NCBI GenBank assembly: GCA_964636815.1
Contig: CAZWTF010000003.1
Span: 62,001 to 126,000 of the forward strand
DNA: 64,000 bases
Origin: SOIL31 sp964636815
GTDB lineage: Bacteria > Babelota > Babeliae > Babelales > Vermiphilaceae
Direction: 5' to 3'
Position 1 is the stretch's first letter; each line of letters starts with the position of its first letter. Shown here one piece after another: positions 8,557 through 16,814 of this stretch. The notes below the pieces were generated by a model. The model had not been told where the DNA came from and did not search any database. It saw only the letters and a list, made by a program, of their open reading frames with translations. The translations under genes and the position numbers were made by a program.

Positions 8557-10071
8557 TTAAATCAGTTTGGTTTTTTTGTATATATTTTTACGCGGACCAA
8601 TTTCTTCAATAAAAATATTCTTTTCTTTTGTATCAACAAAGAAAATGACGCGACAAGAGCCTTCACGTAGGCGATATGCTCCTTTTTTTGCTCCTTGAAG
8701 AGGCTTGATATCAAGATCAGTTACTTTAGGCCAATATTTGAGTTCTCTCAGCTGATCTTTTGTTGCATATTGTTGAGATTTAGTGAGAAATTTAGGCCAT
8801 TTAAAATTTTTATCCTGTAATAGTTGATATTGATTATTGGTGTTTACAGATGAAGATGGTTTTATTGTTTGTTTGGTAGTTGTGCTTATGGTAGGTGATT
8901 TTGTTGTTATTTTTGCTGACTGAGTTGATGAGTTTTCTGTTGGAGGTATTACAGGTTCTTTTTGTTGATTGATCTGTTCAAAAAATTCTTCTTTATCTGT
9001 TTGCGCTTGTTCATCAGAAATTTTGGGTGCACCATATTTATGAAGAAGATCTATCATTACAGGGTTTTTTTTACAATAAGCCAAGTGCATAGGAGTTTCA
9101 TGATGTATGGATTGAGCATGAACATTCGCACCTTTTTCGAGTAAAATTTCTACGATTTCTAGATGGTCATAAAAGACAGCTCCATGTAATGGAGTATACT
9201 TGTATTTATCTTCAGCATTTATATCCGCTTGTGCATTAAGCAACAGATGTACACTGTTTGGATTGCCAAGTGCGCAGGCAATGCGTAAAGGAGTTGTAAG
9301 CTGTTTTTTTGATGTGGCGTTAGGGTTAGCATTGTTTGTAAGTAAAATTTCTAGAATTTCTGGATTGTTCATTTCGCAAGCAACATGCAAAGGAGTATAT
9401 CCATACACATGTGGAATGTCTGGATCTGCGTGAAATACAAATAATAAACGTACTATATTAATAAATCCTTTTTCTGTAGCAATATAAAGCGGAGTTGCTC
9501 CATTTGCTTTTTGTATGTTTGGATTCGCTTTATGTTCAAGTAAGTTTTTTACAACATTATAGCGCCCTCCGCAGGAGGATAAATGAAGGGCTGTTTGTTG
9601 ACCAACAAAACTTTGAATATTCACATTTGCTTGTGCTATAGCTAGCATGTTTACTATATCAACAGATCCATTTTCTGCAGCAATATGGAGAGATGCGAAG
9701 CCTTTTTGGATTCTTGCATTAACATCGGCACCGTATGCGATAAGTAATTTGACCAAGTGACTGTTTTTATTGAGGCAAGCAAAATAGAGCGAGGTATATT
9801 TACTTTCTGTTTCCGCATTTATATCAGCACCATCATCAAGCAGAGTTTTTACGTCATTACATAGTTTATACTGGAGTGATATGTCTGCATTTGTCATATC
9901 GCTATTGCATAATCTTAATAGCTTTATATTACAATTAGTTTGAAGTTGTTTTTTTTGTAAACTTTTCTGCATACGTTTTTTTTGTATTGCTATCTGATTT
10001 TTGCCATGCATAGCAAAAGATGTGTGAGTTATGAATACAATACACGCAGGCAAGATATGTTTGAATGACAT
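8557..10071 (-). CDS. Secreted ankyrin-repeat protein with C-terminal RelE/ParE-like domain
   Basis: A protein of 504 residues. Residues 1-20 are a signal peptide ending TSFA-M. From about 65 to 350 there are roughly eight ankyrin repeats (for example YTPLHVACEMNNPEILEILL and KYTPLHGAVFYDHLEIVEIL). A Thr/Ser/Lys-rich linker spans about 385-425. The last 75 residues have a RelE/ParE toxin pattern: KPLQGAKKGAYRLREGSCR, then VIFFVDTKEKNIFIEEIGPR and a terminal lysine-rich tail. RelE-type toxins cleave mRNA on the ribosome; which residues are catalytic here is not clear. No antitoxin gene is adjacent. Ankyrin proteins with signal peptides suggest a host-facing role, but this is inference. Confidence 0.85.
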   Translation of the reverse strand: MSFKHILPACIVFITHTSFAMHGKNQIAIQKKRMQKSLQKKQLQTNCNIKLLRLCNSDMTNADISLQYKLCNDVKTLLDDGADINAETESKYTSLYFACLNKNSHLVKLLIAYGADVNARIQKGFASLHIAAENGSVDIVNMLAIAQANVNIQSFVGQQTALHLSSCGGRYNVVKNLLEHKANPNIQKANGATPLYIATEKGFINIVRLLFVFHADPDIPHVYGYTPLHVACEMNNPEILEILLTNNANPNATSKKQLTTPLRIACALGNPNSVHLLLNAQADINAEDKYKYTPLHGAVFYDHLEIVEILLEKGANVHAQSIHHETPMHLAYCKKNPVMIDLLHKYGAPKISDEQAQTDKEEFFEQINQQKEPVIPPTENSSTQSAKITTKSPTISTTTKQTIKPSSSVNTNNQYQLLQDKNFKWPKFLTKSQQYATKDQLRELKYWPKVTDLDIKPLQGAKKGAYRLREGSCRVIFFVDTKEKNIFIEEIGPRKNIYKKTKLI

Positions 10072-10093
10072 AGTTTTTTCAGAGAAATATTTA

Positions 10094-11059
10094 TTATCTA
10101 AATAAAATCATCAAGAGCGATAATATTACCGAGTACAGAATAATAGTTTCAATCAAGCTTTGTGCAAGAATACTGGTGCGTGAAAGAATATTATATGAAT
10201 CTGTATTATTAGCGATTTGTGTGCATGCAGCAGCTGCTGTTACTCCTGAGCTAATGCCAGTACCAAGTGTTCCAAGTCCTGTACATAAACCGGCTGCTAA
10301 AAAGATAACCCCATCAATTATATTTTCTGTTATAGCATAAGGGACGGCAAAAAGTAAGGTGATGGAGACTAATAAACAAAAGATGATTGGAGTTTCAATG
10401 AGCGCTTCACTAATAAATGTGAATGAAAGTAGTTTATCATACGCTTTGCTATTTTTTCCAATACTACTCACAGCAGCTTTTGCAAATGCACTTAATCCAA
10501 TCGCAGGCCCGATACTGCCAAGTCCAACACATAATCCACTTGCAATAAGACGGAGACTATCTGTGACTGTGATAATTGCACCAGCTTGATTTTTGATGAA
10601 AAGAGAGACTAAGAAAGCTGAAATGATTGGTGTTTGTGTAATAACCTGTGTCATGAGCATGAAACCTGAAATGCGTTGTGCAAAAAATGGTTGGCGTGCA
10701 ACTGCATGACATGCTGCTTGTGCGGGAATAGCTGAAGCAATTCCGATTGCCAAACTTGTTATACCCATTGCGGCAATGATACCTATTTCAGAGTAATTTG
10801 CAAAAATATCGCCAGAAGCTTGTGATGTATAAAACAGTAAAACAATTGAAATGAGTAGTCCTAAAACTGCAACAGTTTCGACCAATGCCATTCCAATTAT
10901 GGCAACCCGCATGATGCCTTCTTGGGCCGCAGGTTGTCTATCAATACTTTTTAAAGCACTCCAACTAATGATTCCTTGTCCTATGCCAACAGAAATTGAG
11001 CTAAGGGCTATAGAAGTTGCTATGGCGCCAAAATGTAAAAATTCAGAGGAAGTATACAT
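10094..11059 (-). CDS. atpE: ATP synthase subunit c made of four fused hairpins
   Basis: The rotor-ring subunit of a membrane ATPase. A normal F-type c subunit is one hairpin of about 80 residues; this one is 321 residues and holds four tandem hairpins. The equivalent ion-binding positions are E61, Q142, E222 and E304 (spacing 81, 80, 82), so the second hairpin has lost its carboxylate. Hairpin 1 has GIGQG and VETV, resembling the sodium-binding pattern (Gln, Glu, Ser/Thr) of Ilyobacter-type c subunits; hairpins 2-4 lack that Gln. Each hairpin keeps a glycine-rich first helix. It is encoded 22 bases after subunit a. Duplicated c subunits occur in V-type and some anaerobes' ATPases; four fused hairpins are unusual. 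Confidence 0.9.
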   Translation of the reverse strand: MYTSSEFLHFGAIATSIALSSISVGIGQGIISWSALKSIDRQPAAQEGIMRVAIIGMALVETVAVLGLLISIVLLFYTSQASGDIFANYSEIGIIAAMGITSLAIGIASAIPAQAACHAVARQPFFAQRISGFMLMTQVITQTPIISAFLVSLFIKNQAGAIITVTDSLRLIASGLCVGLGSIGPAIGLSAFAKAAVSSIGKNSKAYDKLLSFTFISEALIETPIIFCLLVSITLLFAVPYAITENIIDGVIFLAAGLCTGLGTLGTGISSGVTAAAACTQIANNTDSYNILSRTSILAQSLIETIILYSVILSLLMILFR

Positions 11060-11081
11060 GTTGTTTGGTCCTTATAGAAGT

Positions 11082-11813
11082 TTAATGTCCACCTTCTTGT
11101 GTTCCTAAAGAAATATACGTGAGCGTGAGCATAGCAAATACAAAAGCTTGCAAAAGGCCTTCGAACATGGTGAAAAATCCGATCATTAAAAAGTTAAGAC
11201 CAGATAAAAGACCTAATGTTTCAAGGATAATTGATCCGCTGATAAAGGTAAAATAAAGTTTTGTAATAATCGCTCCACCAAATATATTACCAAATAAACG
11301 GAATGAGATTGATACGATTGATGATAATTTACCAACAATATTAAGTGGAAGCATAATAAAGAACGGTTTGAAAAAATCTTTTATATAAGATCCTATTCCA
11401 CGTGCTTGTATTGAAGCTATTTGAACATAGATAAATGAAATAATTCCAAGTGCAAGTGTTGTATTAATATCTCTTGTTGGTTCTTCAAGCCATGGAATGA
11501 GTGGTGCAGTATTACAGAGTGCGATAAAAATAAAAAGAGATGCCGCAAAAATGCAATGAGTTTCAACAAATGTCCCTAATGATTGATATGTTAAATCAAT
11601 AAAAAAAGAAACTAATCTCAGGAGAATAAATCGACCAAGAGTGGTGTGATGTAAAAAAAAATTAACACATGAAAGTGCGAATGCTAATAACAGCATAATA
11701 ATCCATGTATGAATGATTATTTCGCTGTTAATGGTAAACAGTGGATGTTCCGCATAATTCATTGCAGAAGCGATTGACCATTGATGTGTTTCTAATAATT
11801 CAGAGCCGTTCAT
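11082..11813 (-). CDS. atpB: ATP synthase subunit a
   Basis: The membrane stator channel of F-type ATPases, 243 residues with five to six membrane segments. The essential arginine is R172 in ISFRLFGNIFGG, followed by the final helix with EGLLQAFVFAMLTLTYISLG. The ATG at 11813 lies 6 bases after the AtpR-like gene. The gene order AtpR-like, a, c matches part of the N-ATPase operon, but no b, delta, alpha, beta, gamma or epsilon gene follows in this window. Confidence 0.93.
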   Translation of the reverse strand: MNGSELLETHQWSIASAMNYAEHPLFTINSEIIIHTWIIMLLLAFALSCVNFFLHHTTLGRFILLRLVSFFIDLTYQSLGTFVETHCIFAASLFIFIALCNTAPLIPWLEEPTRDINTTLALGIISFIYVQIASIQARGIGSYIKDFFKPFFIMLPLNIVGKLSSIVSISFRLFGNIFGGAIITKLYFTFISGSIILETLGLLSGLNFLMIGFFTMFEGLLQAFVFAMLTLTYISLGTQEGGH

Positions 11814-11819
11814 GCGAGT

Positions 11820-12104
11820 TTAATCCTCTCTATGTTTTATTCTAAATAGGGGTCCCCATTGAAATAAAATGAAAATGGGAATAGTAAAAGAGATTAATAT
11901 CAGTATAAGATTGATTACTGATGAGTGCAATAAATAGAGAACAGACAATGATAAAATAAGTAAACGTACAAATGAAAACAGGATTGATTTGGTAAGATGA
12001 CGGGTAAAATTGGTTTGATCTAAAGATAAAGCTCTCCTTTGTTGTGCAACAAAGGAGAGCCCGTATACTGTTCCGATCAATAACCCGAGGGCAATTGAGA
12101 TCAT
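11820..12104 (-). CDS. Small membrane protein, AtpR/AtpI-like
   Basis: A 94-residue protein with three hydrophobic segments. The middle segment contains an arginine (R47 in FSFVRLLIL). AtpR of N-type ATPases is a three-segment protein of about this size, encoded directly before subunit a, with membrane arginines thought to contact the c ring. Position and shape support AtpR; AtpI is the alternative. A perfect 13-bp hairpin lies inside its coding region (12031-12060). It is 9 bases downstream of the FolC-like gene. Confidence 0.6.
   Translation of the reverse strand: MISIALGLLIGTVYGLSFVAQQRRALSLDQTNFTRHLTKSILFSFVRLLILSLSVLYLLHSSVINLILILISFTIPIFILFQWGPLFRIKHRED
12031..12060. other. Perfect 13-bp stem-loop inside a coding region
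   Basis: GCTCTCCTTTGTT and AACAAAGGAGAGC pair fully around a GTGC loop. It lies at about codons 15-25 of the AtpR-like gene. On the mRNA strand the stem holds an AAGGAG sequence, but no start codon follows at a useful distance, and there is no U-tract for termination. Confidence 0.8.
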
Positions 12105-12113
12105 ATGTATTAC

Positions 12114-13544
12114 TTAATTAGAGAGTTTTTTTAGGCCTTTGTGTTTCCAGTATTCAGACACGATTGATGCTGAACCGGTAATCACAATAACGCCATGACG
12201 TTCATCAACTGTTTTTTGTGCAGCTTCAAGAGCTTCAGCAAAGTTTGCAGTTGCTTTTGCTTTTATTTTTAAACTCTTAATATCATTTGTTACTTTTTCA
12301 ACATCCCACGTTTTGTGACCTTTGTGTCCAGGAATTGATTCGATTGGACATACAACCACTTGACCAGATGTTTTTTTGAAGAAGTATCGGAGTAGTTTGA
12401 TAAGTTCATGAGTGTCTAATTCTTCATTGTTACATCCAAGGATAATTGTTAATCCTTTCAATGGACGTTTGTAATGAAGAAGTCTTGTGCCAAGAAGTAA
12501 ATTTTTAAACGCATCAAGATTTGCTGCAGGATCTAAAAGAATAGTTGGTTTTTCTTTGTCCAATACTTGGAAGTGTCCAGGTAATGTGCTTAAGGTTTCT
12601 TTCCAGAACTGTTCGATAGTACGTTTTGGATTCAGTTCAGTTTGACGTTTAACTTCTAATGTTGGTCTACCACGTTGGCCTTTTTTCTTAGTAAGAAGGC
12701 TGTTGGTAACAAGAACCGCATCTTTATTTGCGAATGAATTGATATAAATAGATGTAATACGTTCTGCTAAAGCCGCGCATCTACCGTGTAACTGTTCAAA
12801 TGGGTATGCAAGTGGAGCAAGTTTACGAATAGGCATTGCCCAATCTGCATTTTTTGCTACAACAATTTCTTGCATTGTTTGAAGATTAAGTTTGCTTTGA
12901 TCAGCTGATACAACGATTGATGTTGGTTTAACAATGCTTAAAACTTCTTGAATTAATGCTTTATCAGTATGTTTTTCAGTTGGTGATGCTTGAGGATCAA
13001 TAATTCTTGTGACAGCTACAATTTTTGATGTGCAAATGTTAGTTGCATCAGATGGACCATTTTCATGAACTTCTAAAATAGCAACATCAACATTGCTTTG
13101 TTTGAAGTATACAAGTGCCATCATAGTGAGAATTTCAAATGAATTTAATGATAAGTTAAGTTCTTCTGCTGTATTGATAACATCGTTACCAATGTCTGTA
13201 AAATTTTTGTTAGAAATAACTTCATTGTTAAGAAAAAAGCGTTCATTGTATGTTAAAAAATGCGGAGTGTAAAATGTACCAACAGTCAATCCTTCTTCTC
13301 GTAAAAGACGCGTAGTAAAATGAGCCGTTAAGCTTTTTCCATTTGTACCAGCGATAATGATGCTTGGAACTTTTTGAGAGAGGGAACCAAGAGCTTTATC
13401 GAGTTGCTTTAGCGCAGAAAGAGTTGTATCTGCACGATTTGCTGTCCAACGGGTTTCTAAGTAGTCGATAATCTCATTGTAGCTGCGTTGCTTGCTTGCC
13501 GCTTTGGTTGAGGCGGTAGGCTTTTGTGTGGTTGCATTTTTCAT
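12114..13544 (-). CDS. Diverged FolC/Mur-ligase-like protein
   Basis: A protein of 476 residues with the folylpolyglutamate synthase layout. A basic N-terminal tail of about 20 residues is followed by the P-loop GTNGKS at 66-71 and FYTPHFLTYNERFFLNN. Two family motifs have decayed: EVGLGGRLDATN reads EVHENGPSDATN, and the DH...LG.T...EKAGI stretch with the carbamylated lysine is not recognisable (DPQASPTEKHTDK is in its place). The C-terminal ligase domain is present (LLDPAANLDAF, ILGCNNEELD). It may bind a different substrate or be a poor enzyme. No other folate gene is nearby. It is first in the run of genes leading to the ATPase cluster. Confidence 0.72.
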   Translation of the reverse strand: MKNATTQKPTASTKAASKQRSYNEIIDYLETRWTANRADTTLSALKQLDKALGSLSQKVPSIIIAGTNGKSLTAHFTTRLLREEGLTVGTFYTPHFLTYNERFFLNNEVISNKNFTDIGNDVINTAEELNLSLNSFEILTMMALVYFKQSNVDVAILEVHENGPSDATNICTSKIVAVTRIIDPQASPTEKHTDKALIQEVLSIVKPTSIVVSADQSKLNLQTMQEIVVAKNADWAMPIRKLAPLAYPFEQLHGRCAALAERITSIYINSFANKDAVLVTNSLLTKKKGQRGRPTLEVKRQTELNPKRTIEQFWKETLSTLPGHFQVLDKEKPTILLDPAANLDAFKNLLLGTRLLHYKRPLKGLTIILGCNNEELDTHELIKLLRYFFKKTSGQVVVCPIESIPGHKGHKTWDVEKVTNDIKSLKIKAKATANFAEALEAAQKTVDERHGVIVITGSASIVSEYWKHKGLKKLSN

Positions 13545-13767
13545 CGATTTCTCCGTTCTCTAATGGTTATTTATTATTACTTTGATATTCTTTGTATATG
13601 TAAGTTATAGATGCCATTTATCTTTTTTTTCAAGAAAATTGAAAAAAATTAGTCAGTTAGGCATAAAACATAACCTATAATTTATCGTACAATAGAATGC
13701 AAAAATGTCAAACAAGAAATTTTAATATAGCGATTGTATCATTATTTACAAAAGAAAAAGGCCTTAA
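13545..13767. other. AT-rich divergent intergenic region
   Basis: A 223-base gap between the divergent FolC-like and tsaC genes. It must hold both promoters, but I see no strong paired -35/-10 set, hairpin or RNA gene. Confidence 0.5.
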
Positions 13768-14385
13768 ATGAAAACATTATTTTGGGGTAATTCAGAGTCG
13801 ATAGACTATCTTCAAGAAATCTTGCATGAAGGCAAGGTTGTTTTAGCAGAAGGAGATACTGTTTTGGGTCTTCTAGCCGATGTATCGGCAAAAGGACGTG
13901 AGCAGCTTGATGATATCAAAAACCGTTCAAAAAAGCCGTATCTTATTCTTGTTGCAACTTATGAAAAAGCTTTTGATTTTATTGAAATTGACGCCGAAAA
14001 AGTTTTTCAAACTGAAAAACTTATGAAAAAATGTTGGCCAGGCCCAGTTACTTTGATTTTTAAAGCAAAGACAGGGATTGCTTCTTATGCGCAGTCGGCT
14101 GATGGAACAGTGGCTTTAAGGGTTCCGGATCATGCGGGATTGTTGAATTTACTACCTCATTTTGATGGTTTATTTTCTACAAGTGCCAATAATAGTGGCC
14201 AGCCGGTTCCAACAGACGTAAAAGAAGTTGATAGTTCCATTTTGGATGCTGTTGCATGTGTTGTGATGAATGATGCGCAAAATAAGGCTGCATCATCGCT
14301 CCCTTCTACTATTATTGATTGTACGGGAGATACGTTAGTTGTTGTACGTCAAGGTGCTTTTGACTTAAGTAATTTATTGGATTAG
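13768..14385 (+). CDS. tsaC: Threonylcarbamoyl-AMP synthase (Sua5/YrdC/TsaC)
   Basis: Makes threonylcarbamoyl-AMP from threonine, bicarbonate and ATP for the t6A37 tRNA modification. At 205 residues it is the single-domain form. The family's KxR site is K51 and R53 in IKNRSKKP, WPGPVT is at 90-95 and STSANNSG at 137-144. The usual PTDTVYGL motif reads AEGDTVLGLL. It stands alone, convergent and abutting the WD40 gene at 14386. Confidence 0.9.
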   Translation: MKTLFWGNSESIDYLQEILHEGKVVLAEGDTVLGLLADVSAKGREQLDDIKNRSKKPYLILVATYEKAFDFIEIDAEKVFQTEKLMKKCWPGPVTLIFKAKTGIASYAQSADGTVALRVPDHAGLLNLLPHFDGLFSTSANNSGQPVPTDVKEVDSSILDAVACVVMNDAQNKAASSLPSTIIDCTGDTLVVVRQGAFDLSNLLD

Positions 14386-15855
14386 TTATTTTGGATATTG
14401 TTGATTAATGAGCCTTGATAATTGTGCTAAATGAGGCTTGTTGTTTAATAGAGATAATACTTCATCAGTCAGATGGTATGTTGTCAGTGTTACAGTGTGC
14501 CGATTGAAAGGATTCTCTTGGAGTGGTCTGCAAACAATGTTAATAGTTTTTCCATTAGGGCTGATAATGCTGTTAATAATCTTATTTCCAAAATCCATAA
14601 TTTTATTGCCGTATACGTCCCATAAATATGCAGCGCTACCTGTGTCAGTTGATGCTGATTGTGATAGCAGCAATTGATTGTCCGTGAGTGTTAGAGATTT
14701 TATTGCATTGTCACTTGTGATACATGTTTTTTGATAATGCGCTGGATTTGAGCTGAATATATCCCAGATGGTAATAGTACCATCAGAATGGCCTATCGCA
14801 AGGTAGTTGCCAGTTGTGTCAACAGTCAGAGCAGTGATATAAGTATTAGCTGGTGTGTGATGTTCTGCGACCTGCTTTTGATTGTGATCAACAAGTTGTA
14901 GTATATGTCCTTGATCGGTTATGTGCGTGAGCATTTGTTTGTGTGGAATAGAAAGTACCGGTAATTCTGTATTTTTATAACATGATTGTGGTGTAAGTGT
15001 AAGGGCGGTTACTTTATCAAGATTTTCAGTATTAAAGAGTATATAATCTGGTTGAGCATCAATTTCTTTAGGTTGAGTTGTTGCAAGTACTGTTTTGTTA
15101 TCAGCAGTGATCGTAAGTTTATTAAGAAGATAAACATTATCATCTCGTTGATCTGAAATTATGATATCTTCAGTTGTAGCAATGTTATATAAACGCAATT
15201 CGTCGTACCGTGAATTATGAATAATATATTGATTGTTCGGATGAAATATGGCGGCGAAGGAGGGATATAAAAGATTTTCTGAACCAATTTTGTATGGTTC
15301 TCCTTTTTCGTTAAGAGTCCAGAGAAAATATATTGGTTTTGATTGCTGTATTTTATGCCGTCCTTCCAATAACACGTATTGACTATTGTTGCTTATAGTA
15401 ATTCCAAGACATGAATTTTTTTCTTTTTCAATAAGCGAGTATTTGTTTTTGTTAATAAGATTGTAAAGATATGGGCCATTGTAGTCTTTTATAACACAGT
15501 ATGTATTGTTGGGGCTAAAATGTGTGGGGGATGTGTATCCTGTGTTAATGGTTTCAATAGGATTTGTTTGCGTACAGATTAATTGCGAGTTATTTGCAAA
15601 ATTATGAGCAAAATAATGCCCATTATTGCTGATTACAAGAGGATGCTCTTTTATTTGATGATAAAAAGTGTTCCAAGGCCCTCTGGTTGTTTTTATAAAA
15701 CTTTCTTTACGTTTGTTGTTTGTAAGTTGAGCGTATAAAAAATCAATATATTTGCATATTTCATAAGGCAGATTGCGGGCAATATCTGTTTTTGATAGGT
15801 CCATTCCCGTTATGTTGATAGAGAAAAGTAAAAAATATATGGATATATATTTCAT
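14386..15855 (-). CDS. Secreted WD40-like repeat protein
   Basis: A protein of 489 residues with a signal peptide ending near INITG-M (residue 17). Residues about 25-40 (RNLPYEICKYIDFLYAQL) form a short helical, F-box-like lead-in. The rest is a beta-propeller: FSPNNTYCVI, VDTTGNYLAIGHSDG and TITIWDIF are the clearest blades. No enzyme motif is visible. It belongs to the same loose family as the proteins at 1-1590 and 43200-44288. Confidence 0.82.
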   Translation of the reverse strand: MKYISIYFLLFSINITGMDLSKTDIARNLPYEICKYIDFLYAQLTNNKRKESFIKTTRGPWNTFYHQIKEHPLVISNNGHYFAHNFANNSQLICTQTNPIETINTGYTSPTHFSPNNTYCVIKDYNGPYLYNLINKNKYSLIEKEKNSCLGITISNNSQYVLLEGRHKIQQSKPIYFLWTLNEKGEPYKIGSENLLYPSFAAIFHPNNQYIIHNSRYDELRLYNIATTEDIIISDQRDDNVYLLNKLTITADNKTVLATTQPKEIDAQPDYILFNTENLDKVTALTLTPQSCYKNTELPVLSIPHKQMLTHITDQGHILQLVDHNQKQVAEHHTPANTYITALTVDTTGNYLAIGHSDGTITIWDIFSSNPAHYQKTCITSDNAIKSLTLTDNQLLLSQSASTDTGSAAYLWDVYGNKIMDFGNKIINSIISPNGKTINIVCRPLQENPFNRHTVTLTTYHLTDEVLSLLNNKPHLAQLSRLINQQYPK

Positions 15856-15947
15856 GGATTTCTTTTTTTAGTAATTATCATATGATGACGGTAGTAGTAT
15901 ATGAATGTTTATATTGTTTGTTAAGTATAAAAAGGTGAGATATATAT

Positions 15948-16793
15948 ATGAATCAAAAATATTGTATCGTGATGCTGCTTTTATTTGTTTTTGTGTCTAA
16001 AACAGCCGAAAAAAATGAATCGAATGAATATGTAACCATTGCTATTTTGGCTAAAGACAAGGCGCATACTTTGCCATTATATTTGCAATGTCTTGAAGCG
16101 CAAACATGGCCAAAAGAAAAAACATATTTGTATATTCGTACAAATAACAATAATGATGATACAGCTGAACTGTTGCGAGATTGGATTGAAAAAGTAAACG
16201 AAGAGTATGCACAAATTTATTTTGATGATTCTGACGTTGATGTACCTGTGCAGCAATTTAAGCAGCATGAATGGACATATGAACGATTTAAAGTTTTAGG
16301 TAAAATTAGACAAGATTCTGTTGATTGGGCTTATGCTCACAACTCACATTATTTTGTGGTGGATTGTGATAATTTTGTTGATCCAGATACGATCGAAAGT
16401 ATGATAAAAACGCATCTACCAATTGTTGCCCCATTTTTGCGATGTTCTGAATATGAAAAACGTTTTTATTCTAATTATCATCAAGCTATTGATGATAATG
16501 GTTATTATCAAGCATCAGTTTTTTATTACGATATACTCGATCAAAAAGTACGCGGTATTATTGAGGTTCCGGTTGTTCATTGCACGTATTTTATTCGTTA
16601 CGATTTCCTTGATAAGATTTGTTATGACGATGAATCATGGCGTTATGAATATGTGATTTTTAGTGATTCAGCGCGTAAACAAAATATTCCTCAATATATT
16701 GATAACAGAAAAATATACGGATATATTTCTTTTGCCGAAAACCAAGAAGAGTTTGAAATGGAAAGTTTTTTGAACACATTTTTATCGCATTAA
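15948..16793 (+). CDS. Collagen glycosyltransferase-like (COLGALT/GLT25D-type) enzyme
   Basis: A 281-residue GT-A-fold glycosyltransferase, with a signal peptide or anchor at residues 1-20. It follows the first glycosyltransferase domain of animal procollagen galactosyltransferase along nearly its whole length: IAILAKDKAHTLPLYL, then FVVDCDNFVDPDTI with the DxD metal site (D139, D141), APFL, YSNY, GYY, and VPVVHCTYFI near 208-216. Animal enzymes of this family add galactose to hydroxylysine in collagen; giant viruses encode related enzymes. A collagen-like protein is encoded 540 bases away. The donor sugar and acceptor here are unknown. The repeats of that protein carry Thr and Asn rather than Lys, so the acceptor would differ. 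The pilin gene follows after 21 bases. Confidence 0.78.
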   Translation: MNQKYCIVMLLLFVFVSKTAEKNESNEYVTIAILAKDKAHTLPLYLQCLEAQTWPKEKTYLYIRTNNNNDDTAELLRDWIEKVNEEYAQIYFDDSDVDVPVQQFKQHEWTYERFKVLGKIRQDSVDWAYAHNSHYFVVDCDNFVDPDTIESMIKTHLPIVAPFLRCSEYEKRFYSNYHQAIDDNGYYQASVFYYDILDQKVRGIIEVPVVHCTYFIRYDFLDKICYDDESWRYEYVIFSDSARKQNIPQYIDNRKIYGYISFAENQEEFEMESFLNTFLSH

Positions 16794-16814
16794 CTGTTTA
16801 TAAGGGAGTACTGT

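Noticed and set aside
11847..11883. GGGGTCCCC at the end of the AtpR-like gene as another copy of the dispersed element
   Set aside because: Only the 9-base palindromic core agrees; the next 27 positions match no better than chance.
12031..12060. Perfect hairpin as an intrinsic terminator
   Set aside because: No T-run follows on either strand and it lies inside a reading frame.
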